From Nitrospiraceae bacterium (GTDB lineage Bacteria > Nitrospirota > Nitrospiria > Nitrospirales > UBA8639), in contig JACKFF010000008.1 in assembly GCA_020632595.1 (NCBI GenBank), positions 137,428 to 201,427 of the forward strand: a stretch of DNA of 64,000 nucleotides, read 5' to 3'. Position numbers and translations under genes: made by a program. The notes under the pieces are model-generated. The model ran no database searches. It was not told the origin of the DNA and saw only the letters and a list, made by a program, of their open reading frames with translations. Positions 27,913-36,442 of the stretch are shown piece after piece. Position 1 is the stretch's first letter. Each line of letters begins with the position of its first letter.

Positions 27913-28587
27913 TTAGGAAGATTGTAAAGTATTTTCTATATCGTTCACGATCTCTGGCGACAGTGGCTTTTGTCTCGGATCATATCTGGCAATGACAGTT
28001 CCCTTGCGGTTAATAAGGAATTTTTGGAAATTCCATGTAATCTCACCTTTAAAGTTGGTGTCTTCGGTGAGATAGCGATAGAGGGGGTGCTTCTGTTCTC
28101 CCAGTACAGTGATTTTACTAAACAACGGAAATTCCAAGGAATACTTTGTATAGCAAAATTCCGCGATTTCCTTGTTGTCTCCAGGTTCCTGTTTGCCAAA
28201 GTCATTTGCGGGAAAGGCCAAAATCGTAAATCCCTGGTCACGGTATCGTTCATATAACGTTTGTAGTCCGGCATATTGCGGCGTATTTCCACAAAAGCTT
28301 GCCGTATTTACGATCATAATGACTTGTCCCTTGAACTCGCTAAGTGAGCGTGGTTTATTCTCAATATCTTCCATGATGAAGTCGTAAATCTGTGATGGGG
28401 TCTTATCCTTTGTGATATCGATTTTTGACGGTTGTTGGTCCGAAGGGCTTACTTGAGGCGGAGGTTCATTGGCAACGGCTTCTCCTAAAGGGGTGGTATA
28501 GTCTTGGCCGCATCCGCCAAGAATTGCCAGACCACACAAGCTGGCTAAAAAGGCATAACGCGGAGCGAATGGATTTGGGTTTGGCAT
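27913..28587 (-). CDS. Glutathione peroxidase family lipoprotein (Cys type)
   Basis: The start at 28587 is chosen because GGAGG lies 7 nt upstream and a lipoprotein signal follows (YAFLASLCGLAILGGC). The mature domain shows the peroxidatic Cys in NTASFCGNTPQYAGLQ, FPANDFGKQEPG (normally FPCNQF) and the Trp/Asn motif TWNFQKFLI. Such enzymes reduce peroxides with thioredoxin in most bacteria. The lipid anchor puts it in the periplasm or on a membrane, which is less usual for the family. A thioredoxin-like gene lies 440 nt upstream on the same strand, though the gap argues against one operon. Confidence 0.88.
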   Translation of the reverse strand: MPNPNPFAPRYAFLASLCGLAILGGCGQDYTTPLGEAVANEPPPQVSPSDQQPSKIDITKDKTPSQIYDFIMEDIENKPRSLSEFKGQVIMIVNTASFCGNTPQYAGLQTLYERYRDQGFTILAFPANDFGKQEPGDNKEIAEFCYTKYSLEFPLFSKITVLGEQKHPLYRYLTEDTNFKGEITWNFQKFLINRKGTVIARYDPRQKPLSPEIVNDIENTLQSS

Positions 28588-29024
28588 GTTGGATCCTCCA
28601 AAAATAGACAATCAGTCATTGTTTTACTCCAGTGTAATTCTCAACTTCCGGTCAGAGCAATTGGCCTGGATGAAATGTCAATAGTGTCATCATGTGTTCG
28701 GCCATTTTCTAATAAACACGCAGAGGGTTCTAGGGAAAGCTGAAGACATCGGTGCTTGAAGATAGAATCGGAGAATTCATGAACCAACGTTTCTCTATGG
28801 TTCAATGCCGTTTTATTATCATATCCTTCTAGTCCTTGAGGCGTAAAAGGAAAAGGACGAAACCTTAGACAATATGCCGTGAAGAGAGGCTATGGAATAG
28901 GGTGGAGGCATGCAAGGTGAAGGAAGGAATCTTTCATATCATGAGCCAGGCAAAGCCCAGGCAAGTGTGAAGCCTTTCTGAGGTACGTTGTTTTGTAAGA
29001 TTCCGTGAAAATTTCCATTAACCT
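28588..29024. other. Intergenic region, no supported gene
   Basis: About 440 bases between the glutathione peroxidase and thioredoxin-like genes. No open frame longer than a few dozen codons, no strong hairpin. The promoter of the peroxidase gene is expected here. Confidence 0.4.
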
Positions 29025-29369
29025 TTAGCCCGAGTGTGAATCTTCAAGCCAAGGAAAGATTTGCTTGAGGATCAGGTCCTTCTTGCCGACCCCACCAATG
29101 AATTGCTTGAATTCCCCATTCACAAATAGGGCTAAGGTGGGAAGAGATTGAATCTCTAATTCGCCGGGAATAAGGAAATTTTCCTGCACGTTCATTGCAA
29201 GTATGAGAAGGCGTTTCCCAAACTCTTTCTGGATGTGTTCCAATTCTTTGGACAGAGCTCGGCAATGTCCACAGCCTGGTTGCCAAAATTCCACTAAAAC
29301 CGGCACGGTCGATTTTTCGATTATCCCATCAAATTCGCGGTCTTCAATGTTTGCAATCATCTCATTCAT
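29025..29369 (-). CDS. Thioredoxin-like protein with CGHC active site
   Basis: 114 residues with the thioredoxin fold: VLVEFWQPGCGHCRALSKEL carries the redox pair CGHC (residues ~33-36), and SLPTLALFVNGE carries the cis-proline. CGHC is more usual in protein disulfide isomerases than the CGPC of TrxA and implies a more oxidising potential. No signal peptide is seen, so it should be cytoplasmic. It could reduce the peroxidase nearby, although that protein appears to be outside the cytoplasm. Confidence 0.85.
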   Translation of the reverse strand: MNEMIANIEDREFDGIIEKSTVPVLVEFWQPGCGHCRALSKELEHIQKEFGKRLLILAMNVQENFLIPGELEIQSLPTLALFVNGEFKQFIGGVGKKDLILKQIFPWLEDSHSG

Positions 29370-29410
29370 TATCCATTTATGCTGGTTACTGAGCCTGATA
29401 AAATAGGCAT

Positions 29411-29590
29411 GCTTAAACCTAAAAACGGCAGTTGGCCATCTCGGAACCCTTCGACTGCCGCGGAAGCCGCGGTGCTCAGGGCGAACGGACTTTCACCCAA
29501 AGTGTGACCGCTTCGACACTCCGTTCGTGCTGAGGCTCTCGAAGCATGAACGGGCTAGCAGCCCTGTAACTGCCGTTTTTAGGTTAAAGC
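29411..29590. mobile_element. 180-bp MITE-like element with 23-bp terminal inverted repeats
   Basis: The left end GCTTAAACCTAAAAACGGCA (29411-29430, then GTT) is the reverse complement of the right end (AAC, then TGCCGTTTTT and AGGTTAAAGC, 29568-29590) with one mismatch over 23 bases. The interior is rich in smaller palindromes: CCGCGGAAGCCGCGG and paired CGAAGC / GTTCGTGCTGAGG motifs, like the dispersed CTTCGAC...GAACGG repeats of many genomes. No coding capacity. It is probably a non-autonomous mobile element or a REP-type repeat. No clear target duplication was seen. Confidence 0.6.
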
Positions 29591-29985
29591 ACGCGTCGCC
29601 TCTGCTATGGGGTGACATTAGTTCGTGGCAATTGGTTTTCGACCATCCGGGATTCGGGTCTGACAAGGGAGCTTTCCTTGTCCAACAAATGTCCATGGTA
29701 GGAGGAGTAATTGAATGAACCGCCAATCATACGCTTTCGGGATTGAGTGGGTTCAAAGCCTAGACCGCCTCTTAAAAGGTTTTGCCGGAAATCGTTTCCG
29801 AGTTGAGACACGAGCCCCCATTACCAGATGCGTTTCAATGACTCTCACCTGCAATCCCATGTTGCCCACTTGAACGGCGGCTCGATGACCTGCCGGATCG
29901 CTGCCGATACATAAAAAGCCAATTTTTTTGATAATCATCTGATTAAGCGGGTTGGGTTGATTAAAATTAATCTACGAACCACCTG

Positions 29986-31650
29986 CTACTCCAACACAAT
30001 ACTGTGCTGCACAAATTTTTTAATATTGGAATCGGTTGTCACGATCACCACCGTCCAAGGATATTTTGTGTCGCAAATCGCGTTCAGAATGGACTCCCTC
30101 TGGGAAGCAAAAATTTCATGAAGACCCCCATCGACAATAACCAGTTTCGGACGGGCGATCAGAACCCGGGCCAATAAGATTTGAATCGTTTGGCTTGGAG
30201 AAAAGTTTTTTCCGCCGTACTGAACCATGCCTTGTAATCCGTCAGGAATGTGTTCGATTTCCTCCTTTAGGCCCACCAAATCCAAAACCCACAACAAATC
30301 TTCTGTGGCCAGGTTTTTTCGTCTCAGGGTGATGTTTTCCATCAGGGTGGCTTCAAAGAGGGTCATATGTCGACTCAGGACGAGACCGCGGGTTTCATTG
30401 ACCTCGTCGGGGTGGAGATCCCGGACATCGATGCCATTGTACCGGATGGATCCTTGCGGTGGATGATCCAATCCGGCCAACAGTCTGGACACCGTCAGCC
30501 GTTGGGATTCCGTGACACAGACGATGGCCCATTTTTCACTCGGCGCAAGGTCCATGTTGAGTTCCAGCGTAGGTGGCCATGGCGGTGGCAGGCCCCGTAC
30601 ATGGGAGATGGAAAGTGCCAATCCTTGTGGAGAGCCGGTGGCCGGCAGTTGGACAAATTGAGTGGTCGGTCTTTGATCCTTGGGGAGAGAGAAAATATGA
30701 TGGATTTCGGTCAAGGCAGTTAAAAAATAAAAAATGACATACGTGCGTTTGATCACCGATTCCAAATTTAACAGGAGGGTGGCAATAATGACTTCCGCAG
30801 CAACGAGTTGACCGAGCGTCAGTTGCCCCTTGCTCATCAACCAGCCTGCTGTGCCTAACAGGCCGGTGTGCAGAATCACCTGAAAGAGCAGGGATCCGAT
30901 GTATTGTCGTACCAGAATGCGAAAACGCGATTGTCGGGTATTGACATACGTGTGGGCCAGGGAATCGGCCTTTTGCAGAATAAGGTCATGGCTCAGGCTG
31001 GATTTAAAATGACTGAGGTTGTCGGCGATCTCCTGAAACCAATGGTAGGTGGCATATTTTGCCTCGGACATGTGGAGGGTCGCCCGGAGTCCTCCGTGCC
31101 CCAACATGCCAATGAAGCCCACTGCGATCAAGAGGAGAAGATCAAAGAAAAGAAAATACGGGTGATACAAGGCGAGCAAGGTCATGCCAATGACTCCTCC
31201 GACTGCCACATTGGTAAGATCCACCAATAGCGCGGCCACGGCTCGCTGCATAAAGATAATTTCAAAAAACCGGCTGGCGTATTCACTACGAAAATGGGTT
31301 TCCTGAATCGATGGAAAGGTTCGGGCAAAGGCCAGAGTGAACCGGACAAAGATACGGCGTTCAAGGAGATCCGTGGCGAAAAACTGAAGGGCTTTGAAAA
31401 TCCCGACAAATAAAAGAATCCCGGCCATGATACTGACCAGGGTGACGACCATGATGGGTTGAATGGCGAAGGCAAAGGTATTCACCAGCTCCTGGACCGT
31501 GAGGGGAATAATCAGGGAAAAGAGGCCCACGGCCAAGGCATACATGATGATCGTGACCAGGATCTGGCGTTCCTGTCTGAAAAAGGTGGCCACATGGTGC
31601 AGCACTTCCTGATTCATGGATTGTCCGGAATGGGGAGAGCCATTGTGCAT
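29986..31650 (-). CDS. ABC exporter-like half-transporter with a catalytically dead ATPase domain
   Basis: 554 residues laid out like a type I exporter. Residues 1-330 are membrane domain (hydrophobic stretches VTIIMYALAVGLFSLIIPLT, VVTLVSIMAGILLFVGIF, YFLFFDLLLLIAVGFIGMLG and others). Residues ~340-554 are an ABC domain by pattern, but its motifs are lost: Walker A reads VCVTESQRLTVS (no GKS/T), the signature reads FSPSQ instead of LSGGQ, Walker B ends VIVDGGLHE (no catalytic Glu after Asp) and the H-loop His is Thr (VIVTTDSN). The frame is intact, so it is not a pseudogene in the usual sense. It lies 20 nt after the TolC gene in the HlyD-TolC-ABC operon. Confidence 0.82.
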   Translation of the reverse strand: MHNGSPHSGQSMNQEVLHHVATFFRQERQILVTIIMYALAVGLFSLIIPLTVQELVNTFAFAIQPIMVVTLVSIMAGILLFVGIFKALQFFATDLLERRIFVRFTLAFARTFPSIQETHFRSEYASRFFEIIFMQRAVAALLVDLTNVAVGGVIGMTLLALYHPYFLFFDLLLLIAVGFIGMLGHGGLRATLHMSEAKYATYHWFQEIADNLSHFKSSLSHDLILQKADSLAHTYVNTRQSRFRILVRQYIGSLLFQVILHTGLLGTAGWLMSKGQLTLGQLVAAEVIIATLLLNLESVIKRTYVIFYFLTALTEIHHIFSLPKDQRPTTQFVQLPATGSPQGLALSISHVRGLPPPWPPTLELNMDLAPSEKWAIVCVTESQRLTVSRLLAGLDHPPQGSIRYNGIDVRDLHPDEVNETRGLVLSRHMTLFEATLMENITLRRKNLATEDLLWVLDLVGLKEEIEHIPDGLQGMVQYGGKNFSPSQTIQILLARVLIARPKLVIVDGGLHEIFASQRESILNAICDTKYPWTVVIVTTDSNIKKFVQHSIVLE

Positions 31651-31669
31651 CGCGTGTCCTTGACAGTCC

Positions 31670-33112
31670 TCAGGTCACAGGTTGTGTCCATTCGCCGATA
31701 GCCCATGAATAAAAGGCTTTGGCTTGTTGATATTCGGCCTGTGCCAAAATGTGAATGATCTGTGCTTCGACCACATTTCGTTCACGAAGATTGACAAACA
31801 GTAGATTGGTGGCACCCATTTGAAAACGCTTTCGTTCACCCTTCACCAGGGAACGGGCATAGGTGAGGGATTGAGATGCCGCCTCAATGCGCTCTTTCGC
31901 CCGGTCCAGGGCCGAGCGGGCGTTTTCGATATCCAGGGCCACCTGCTGCACCCGGTACCGTTGCAGCCACAATAATCGTTCAGCCTTGGCCTCTAATTGA
32001 AGTTTTTGGCCGGTGGCGTCCTGTTGAAGAAAGGGAAAACTCAATTGCACGCCAAATCGATACCCCAGCCCCAGCACAAACTCTCCGGGTTTGCGTGTGG
32101 GTTCGGCCTCCGCACGAAGATCAGGCAGCAAGTTGTTTTTTGCCACGCCAAGATCAATATGGTTACGTGCGGCTTCAAGGGACACTTGAAGGATTTCGGG
32201 CCGGCGCTGTTGGGCCAACTCGGTCTCGGGATCTCCTCCTGCCGGCTGGCTTGACGCATTGAGTGCCGGGAATTCAGGAATCGAATGCCGGTCGAAGGAG
32301 AGCGGGGCATTATTGTTCCAGGTAAACAGGGACAGTTTAAACTGTTCCTGTTCGGCTTCCCGTTTGGACTTAATAAGATTTTCCAATCGACGTTGGACTT
32401 CCTGGTGGGCTTCGGTGACATCAAATTCCGCGACCGCCCCTGCTGCAGCCTGACGGGTGAGTTGCTGCAGACGTGCCTTGGCCACGTCCAAAGCTTCCTG
32501 CTGGAGGACCACAATCTTTCCTGACCCGACCCATTTCCAAAATTGTGTAGCCGCACCCAAATACAGGTCCTGACGGGTTTGTTGAATGTTCAGTGTCGCT
32601 TCCTGTTCAGCGAGTTTGGATTTTTCCAATTCGCCCCGTTCAGGGTTGGTTCCCAAGCCTCGAAGGAGCGGCAAAACGATACCGAGGAGAGGTTGATTCG
32701 TGCGTTGAACGCCAAGGTCGGCCACCTCCACGTCTCCGATACCGGTGCGCCAGCCAGCAAATCCTTGAACTCCCCAGGGATGGCGGGCCTGGATCAGCGT
32801 GTCGTTAAACCCAACACTCTTGGTCTGCCCGTCTTTCACCAGCCGTTCTAATTCCCAATCATTGACCAAGGTTGGTTCAAATGCTCCCATGGCTTTTAAT
32901 AATTTGCCTTGCGCTTCCAGTTTTTCCGTCCGGCTTCCATGCAAAAGGGGATGTTGGGTTTCCACGAGTTCCAGCACGGTTTCCAGGTGTAGCGATCGGG
33001 ATTGCTGGTATGCCGTAGGAGTTGCCTCCGGTCCTGGGTCAGCCCGGAGAAGAGGCGGAAGCAGTCCTAAAATTCCCAAGAGGCCTAACAAAATTACATG
33101 TGGTCTTGCCAT
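31670..33112 (-). CDS. TolC-family outer-membrane efflux protein
   Basis: 480 residues. A signal peptide (VILLGLLGILGLLPPLLRA) is followed by two outer-membrane-factor repeats with long helices, for example LYLGAATQFWKWVGSGKIVV and QVALDIENARSALDRAKERI. The family forms a trimeric barrel and periplasmic tunnel that exports substrates together with a membrane-fusion protein and an inner-membrane pump. It is the middle gene of the operon: the HlyD-type gene ends 57 nt upstream and the ABC-like gene starts 19 nt downstream. The substrate is unknown. Confidence 0.85.
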   Translation of the reverse strand: MARPHVILLGLLGILGLLPPLLRADPGPEATPTAYQQSRSLHLETVLELVETQHPLLHGSRTEKLEAQGKLLKAMGAFEPTLVNDWELERLVKDGQTKSVGFNDTLIQARHPWGVQGFAGWRTGIGDVEVADLGVQRTNQPLLGIVLPLLRGLGTNPERGELEKSKLAEQEATLNIQQTRQDLYLGAATQFWKWVGSGKIVVLQQEALDVAKARLQQLTRQAAAGAVAEFDVTEAHQEVQRRLENLIKSKREAEQEQFKLSLFTWNNNAPLSFDRHSIPEFPALNASSQPAGGDPETELAQQRRPEILQVSLEAARNHIDLGVAKNNLLPDLRAEAEPTRKPGEFVLGLGYRFGVQLSFPFLQQDATGQKLQLEAKAERLLWLQRYRVQQVALDIENARSALDRAKERIEAASQSLTYARSLVKGERKRFQMGATNLLFVNLRERNVVEAQIIHILAQAEYQQAKAFYSWAIGEWTQPVT

Positions 33113-33169
33113 GGGTGTCCTCCCTTGTAATTACCGCGAGTGGATGGTGTGGGATCTACCAAATAGAAG

Positions 33170-34597
33170 TTATTTCCCGGGTCTTCCGGCCTTGGGCAGA
33201 ATGGACTGTGGCAACGCTATGCCATGTTCCTGGTAGTCAGCCGGGAAAAGGTTCACGCGGCGCCAAAGTTCGTACCAGAGAGGGACCCGGTTCAACAGGA
33301 CCCAGCCCATGACTTGGGTGCCTTGCCGAACTTGATTTTGCGGCGGCCAAGGGGAGCCTGCCGGATCCGGAACCACCCAGAACCGGAAGCGACCTTGTGC
33401 GTCCGATGTCTGATCCACGACACGAATGCGGCCATCGAACGTGCCCGCCATCAATTCAGGCCAGGATGGTAAAGGAATTGCTGGTATGCCCTGAAACATC
33501 AGTAGCACGCTTCGATCCTGTCTGAGTAGTGGGGCATCCAACGCGTCCGCCCACATCTCCACAGCACGAGTAGCGGTGGTTGGAACGATCGTGACCAACG
33601 GATCGCCGGGATGTACGATTTCACCAGGGCCCACCCGGGCCATTCGCACCACCGTCCCATCCATGGGGGCGGTAATACGGCTGGCTGCCCGTCGCTGGAC
33701 AGCATTGGACTGCGTCAAGGCCAGGTCGGCAAGTTCCTTCGAGGCATTGGCGGCTTCCGCCAGCGCCGAGGCCCGTTGTGACCGGGTGTCAAGAATTCGT
33801 TGAACCAGCTCGGCTTCAATTTGAGTCCGCCCGTACGACAGGGCCTTCCGGGATTGGCCTACCTCCTGAAGAGCTGCTTCACTGGCCCTGAGTTCTGCTT
33901 GGGCGCTCGCTTCCGCTTGGATGGCCAGTTCGAGATCCCGACGAGAGAGGAGGCCTTCGGCTTCTAATACCTGCGAGCGCTGTAAGTTCAGTTGAGCGGT
34001 CTGGGCTGATACTTTCGCGGCGGCCAGCCGTTGTTCGGCACTTTGGATTCGGCGGGAGGCTTCCTGCACTCGGGAATCAGCGGAGCGGGTGGCCGCGTCG
34101 CTGAGGTTTTTCATTTCCTGAATTTGTTTTTCCAATAGCTGGGCCCGAGTTAACGCGGCTTCTCGTCTCTCCTCCAGAGCCTGCATGGATTGGTCCAGGC
34201 GTGACAGCAGATCCGGGGCGAGAAATTTGGGATCGACATCGGCAAGTTCAAGCAGGAGATCACCTGTTTGTACCATTATGCCTTCGTTGATTTTCCAGGT
34301 CATGATGCGCCCTTCTATAGGAGCATGAACCTCCTGCGGTCGTTCAGCAGGGGAATAGGCGGATAGTTGGCCCTGAGCTGTAATTGTTTGGGTCCAGGGG
34401 ACAAAGACAAGAATGAGAGTGAATAGAAGAAAAAAACCGATGGCGAGCCGGGTTGCGGAGTACAATTTTGTGGGTATTTTGACCGCTGCCCATGATTCAT
34501 ACTGTGGCGGACGACGGGTGACGCGTAGCGGGGAAAGGCCTTGGCCGGAAACGAGTTGAGAGCCAGATGGTTTTGTGGGTAAACGCTCGAGGTCCAT
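33170..34597 (-). CDS. HlyD-family membrane-fusion (periplasmic adaptor) protein
   Basis: 475 residues: a short cytoplasmic N-terminus, one helix (LAIGFFLLFTLILVFVPW, ~52-69), the biotinyl-lipoyl half-motif VHAPIEGRIMTWKINEGIMV, a long coiled-coil hairpin (~120-290; SRVQEASRRIQSAEQRLAAA), the second half-motif RITAPMDGTVVRMARVGPGE and a beta-barrel C-terminus. It links an inner-membrane transporter to a TolC channel. It is the first gene of the operon, transcribed away from the NhaR-like regulator; a dyad at 34790-34812 lies in the shared control region. Confidence 0.87.
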   Translation of the reverse strand: MDLERLPTKPSGSQLVSGQGLSPLRVTRRPPQYESWAAVKIPTKLYSATRLAIGFFLLFTLILVFVPWTQTITAQGQLSAYSPAERPQEVHAPIEGRIMTWKINEGIMVQTGDLLLELADVDPKFLAPDLLSRLDQSMQALEERREAALTRAQLLEKQIQEMKNLSDAATRSADSRVQEASRRIQSAEQRLAAAKVSAQTAQLNLQRSQVLEAEGLLSRRDLELAIQAEASAQAELRASEAALQEVGQSRKALSYGRTQIEAELVQRILDTRSQRASALAEAANASKELADLALTQSNAVQRRAASRITAPMDGTVVRMARVGPGEIVHPGDPLVTIVPTTATRAVEMWADALDAPLLRQDRSVLLMFQGIPAIPLPSWPELMAGTFDGRIRVVDQTSDAQGRFRFWVVPDPAGSPWPPQNQVRQGTQVMGWVLLNRVPLWYELWRRVNLFPADYQEHGIALPQSILPKAGRPGK

Positions 34598-34789
34598 CGC
34601 TTACTGGTTGTCCGCCAAGGTTTCCGGGGATTCACCCCACATGCGGCGAACCTCACCTAAAGTGAACGAAGATACGGGATCATATCCCAGAATGTGGTTC
34701 ATGAATAACCTTTTCCGATATTCCATATTAGGATTTTCGGATCGCAAAGCCAAGTCCCGGCATACTCTTCAATGCCCCCCATTATCACC

Positions 34790-34812
34790 ATTGGTCATTG
34801 ACATAGACCAAT
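34790..34812. promoter_or_regulatory. Perfect dyad, likely LysR-type operator between nhaR-like gene and HlyD operon
   Basis: ATTGGTC and GACCAAT form a perfect 7-bp inverted repeat spaced by 9 bases (ATTGACATA), a 23-bp site of the size bound by LysR-type regulators. It lies 49 nt before the regulator's ATG and 193 nt before the HlyD start, in the divergent control region. The natural reading is autoregulation and control of the exporter operon by the adjacent regulator. Confidence 0.55.
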
Positions 34813-34860
34813 TCATAATTTGTTCTTGAATCATTTAAAAAGTGAATGTATGCTTCCGCC

Positions 34861-35775
34861 ATGGAATGGCTGAATTACCATCATCTGCTGTATTTCTGGG
34901 TGATCGCGCGGGAAGGCAGTATTAAGCGTGCCTGTGAAGAACTCAACCTCTCCCAACCGGCGTTGAGTGCTCAGCTTCGTGCCTTGGAAGAGACCTTAGG
35001 AGAAAAATTATTTGATCGAGTCGGGCGAACCCTCGTTTTGACCGAAATGGGCCATGTGGCGTACCGGTATGCCAGGGAAATCTTTTCACTCGGACAGGAG
35101 TTCACCAATCTTTTGAAAGGCCGACCGACTCATCGTCCCCTGAAATTAGTGGTGGGTATCGCTGAGGTAGTCCCCAAAATGGTGGCCTACAAATTGCTTG
35201 AATCGGTGTATGCCCTCCGCGAGCCTGTGCAAATCGTCTGTTGGGAAGGACGGTTGGACAGGTTATTAGGAGAATTAGCCCTGCATGCGTTGGATCTCGT
35301 GTTGGCTGATACCCCGATACCCTCCACTGTCAAAATCCAAGGGCACAGTCATCTTCTCGGAGAATCGGGAGTGGCGTTATTTGCCACGAAAAAAATTGCG
35401 GTCAAATATCGAAAAGGTTTTCCAAGTTCATTAATGGATGCCCCCTTTCTTCTGCCGACGAGTAATTCGATACTTCGTCGCGGGATGGATGAATGGTTTG
35501 CACGAATTGGGGTCGTTCCCAGAGTGATTGGAGAATTTGAAGATGGGGCCACCATGAAGGCATTCGGGGAGGCTGGAAAAGGCATTTTCCCGGGTTCAGC
35601 TGTCATGGCTAGAGAAATTGCCCGGCAATATGTGGTGCAAAAGGTCGGGAACGTTCCCGGTATTCGAGAGCAATTCTATGTCATCTCAGCTGAGCGACGC
35701 CTTAAACACCCTGGTGTGCTGGCCATTGTCGACTCAGCTGAAAAAACCATTTTTCGACGATCCGGTTCAACCTAA
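34861..35775 (+). CDS. NhaR-like LysR-family transcriptional regulator
   Basis: The start at 34861 is preferred because MEWLNYHHLLYFWVIAREGS lines up with the N-terminus of NhaR (an ATG at 34846 also exists). 304 residues: winged helix-turn-helix at ~5-65 with LSQPALSAQLRALEETLGEK, then the LysR effector-binding domain. E. coli NhaR responds to Na+ and controls an antiporter and surface polysaccharide genes. Homologues occur next to many unrelated targets, so the ligand here is not known. It is divergent from the HlyD operon, the usual position for a LysR regulator of that operon. Confidence 0.85.
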   Translation: MEWLNYHHLLYFWVIAREGSIKRACEELNLSQPALSAQLRALEETLGEKLFDRVGRTLVLTEMGHVAYRYAREIFSLGQEFTNLLKGRPTHRPLKLVVGIAEVVPKMVAYKLLESVYALREPVQIVCWEGRLDRLLGELALHALDLVLADTPIPSTVKIQGHSHLLGESGVALFATKKIAVKYRKGFPSSLMDAPFLLPTSNSILRRGMDEWFARIGVVPRVIGEFEDGATMKAFGEAGKGIFPGSAVMAREIARQYVVQKVGNVPGIREQFYVISAERRLKHPGVLAIVDSAEKTIFRRSGST

Positions 35776-35920
35776 AAGATTTTTTTTGAAGTTCTTATTC
35801 CGTGAAAATATCTAAAATCACGTGCTGTCTTGCTTCGCTATTTCTATTAGAGGAGACCCAGGGCGATAGTCACTGGGGCTCACCACTTTCTAGCTATTTG
35901 GCATGGTTTTTTTCTTTGGC

Positions 35921-36328
35921 TCAAGGCCCTTCAGGGCTTTTGAAGGCTAAGAGACGTTGACCTTCCTGCCGGTGCATGGCAGCTAAATCCCGGAGTTCCC
36001 GAGCCGATTTCCAACGTGCAGAGGCCACATGCATGAGCATGGTCCGATGAAACCCTTTGGGATCCATATGCGGCTTAAGCATGAGGGAGGCCGCTCGCTG
36101 TTCAATGCGAACGGCTTCACTTTGTAACTCATCGGCTTGTTGATCATAGAGTTGTGCCATCTCAAGTAGATCGTTTCCGGTCCAGGGCTTCACATCTTCT
36201 GTCTCAGGTGTAGGCATGGCATAAGTCATCGGGGAAGACAAAAAGTTTTGTGAGGGTGATTCTGTAAAAAATAACACCAGCCCCGCTCCTCCCAAGACCC
36301 CCATCAACACATACGCAAAGGCTTTCAT
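35921..36328 (-). CDS. Small exported or membrane-anchored helical protein, unknown
   Basis: 135 residues. The N-terminus MKAFAYVLMGVLGGAGLVLF is a signal anchor. The rest is predicted helical and charged (LLEMAQLYDQQADELQSEAV, SARELRDLAAMHRQEGQRLL), like a short periplasmic coiled-coil protein. GAGGAGAG precedes the ATG. No family was recognised. It is the last of three small exported-protein genes on the minus strand (with 36443-37336 and 37482-37886) beside the HlyD/TolC/ABC operon. Confidence 0.7.
   Translation of the reverse strand: MKAFAYVLMGVLGGAGLVLFFTESPSQNFLSSPMTYAMPTPETEDVKPWTGNDLLEMAQLYDQQADELQSEAVRIEQRAASLMLKPHMDPKGFHRTMLMHVASARWKSARELRDLAAMHRQEGQRLLAFKSPEGP
35923..35941 (+). 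terminator. Hairpin with T-run after the NhaR-like gene
   Basis: GCCCT and AGGGC pair around a tight loop, extended by weaker pairs, and are followed by TTTT. It would end the regulator transcript on the plus strand. It overlaps the last codons of the minus-strand gene at 35921-36328. Confidence 0.45.
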
Positions 36329-36442
36329 GTTGATCTCTCCTCGTTGGGTTAAAATGTTTGAAACACGGCCATTGTCGAAATGTTAACAATAAAATTTATA
36401 AGAATCTCTTATCGAGATGCAAATGGGGACTGCAGGGAATCA

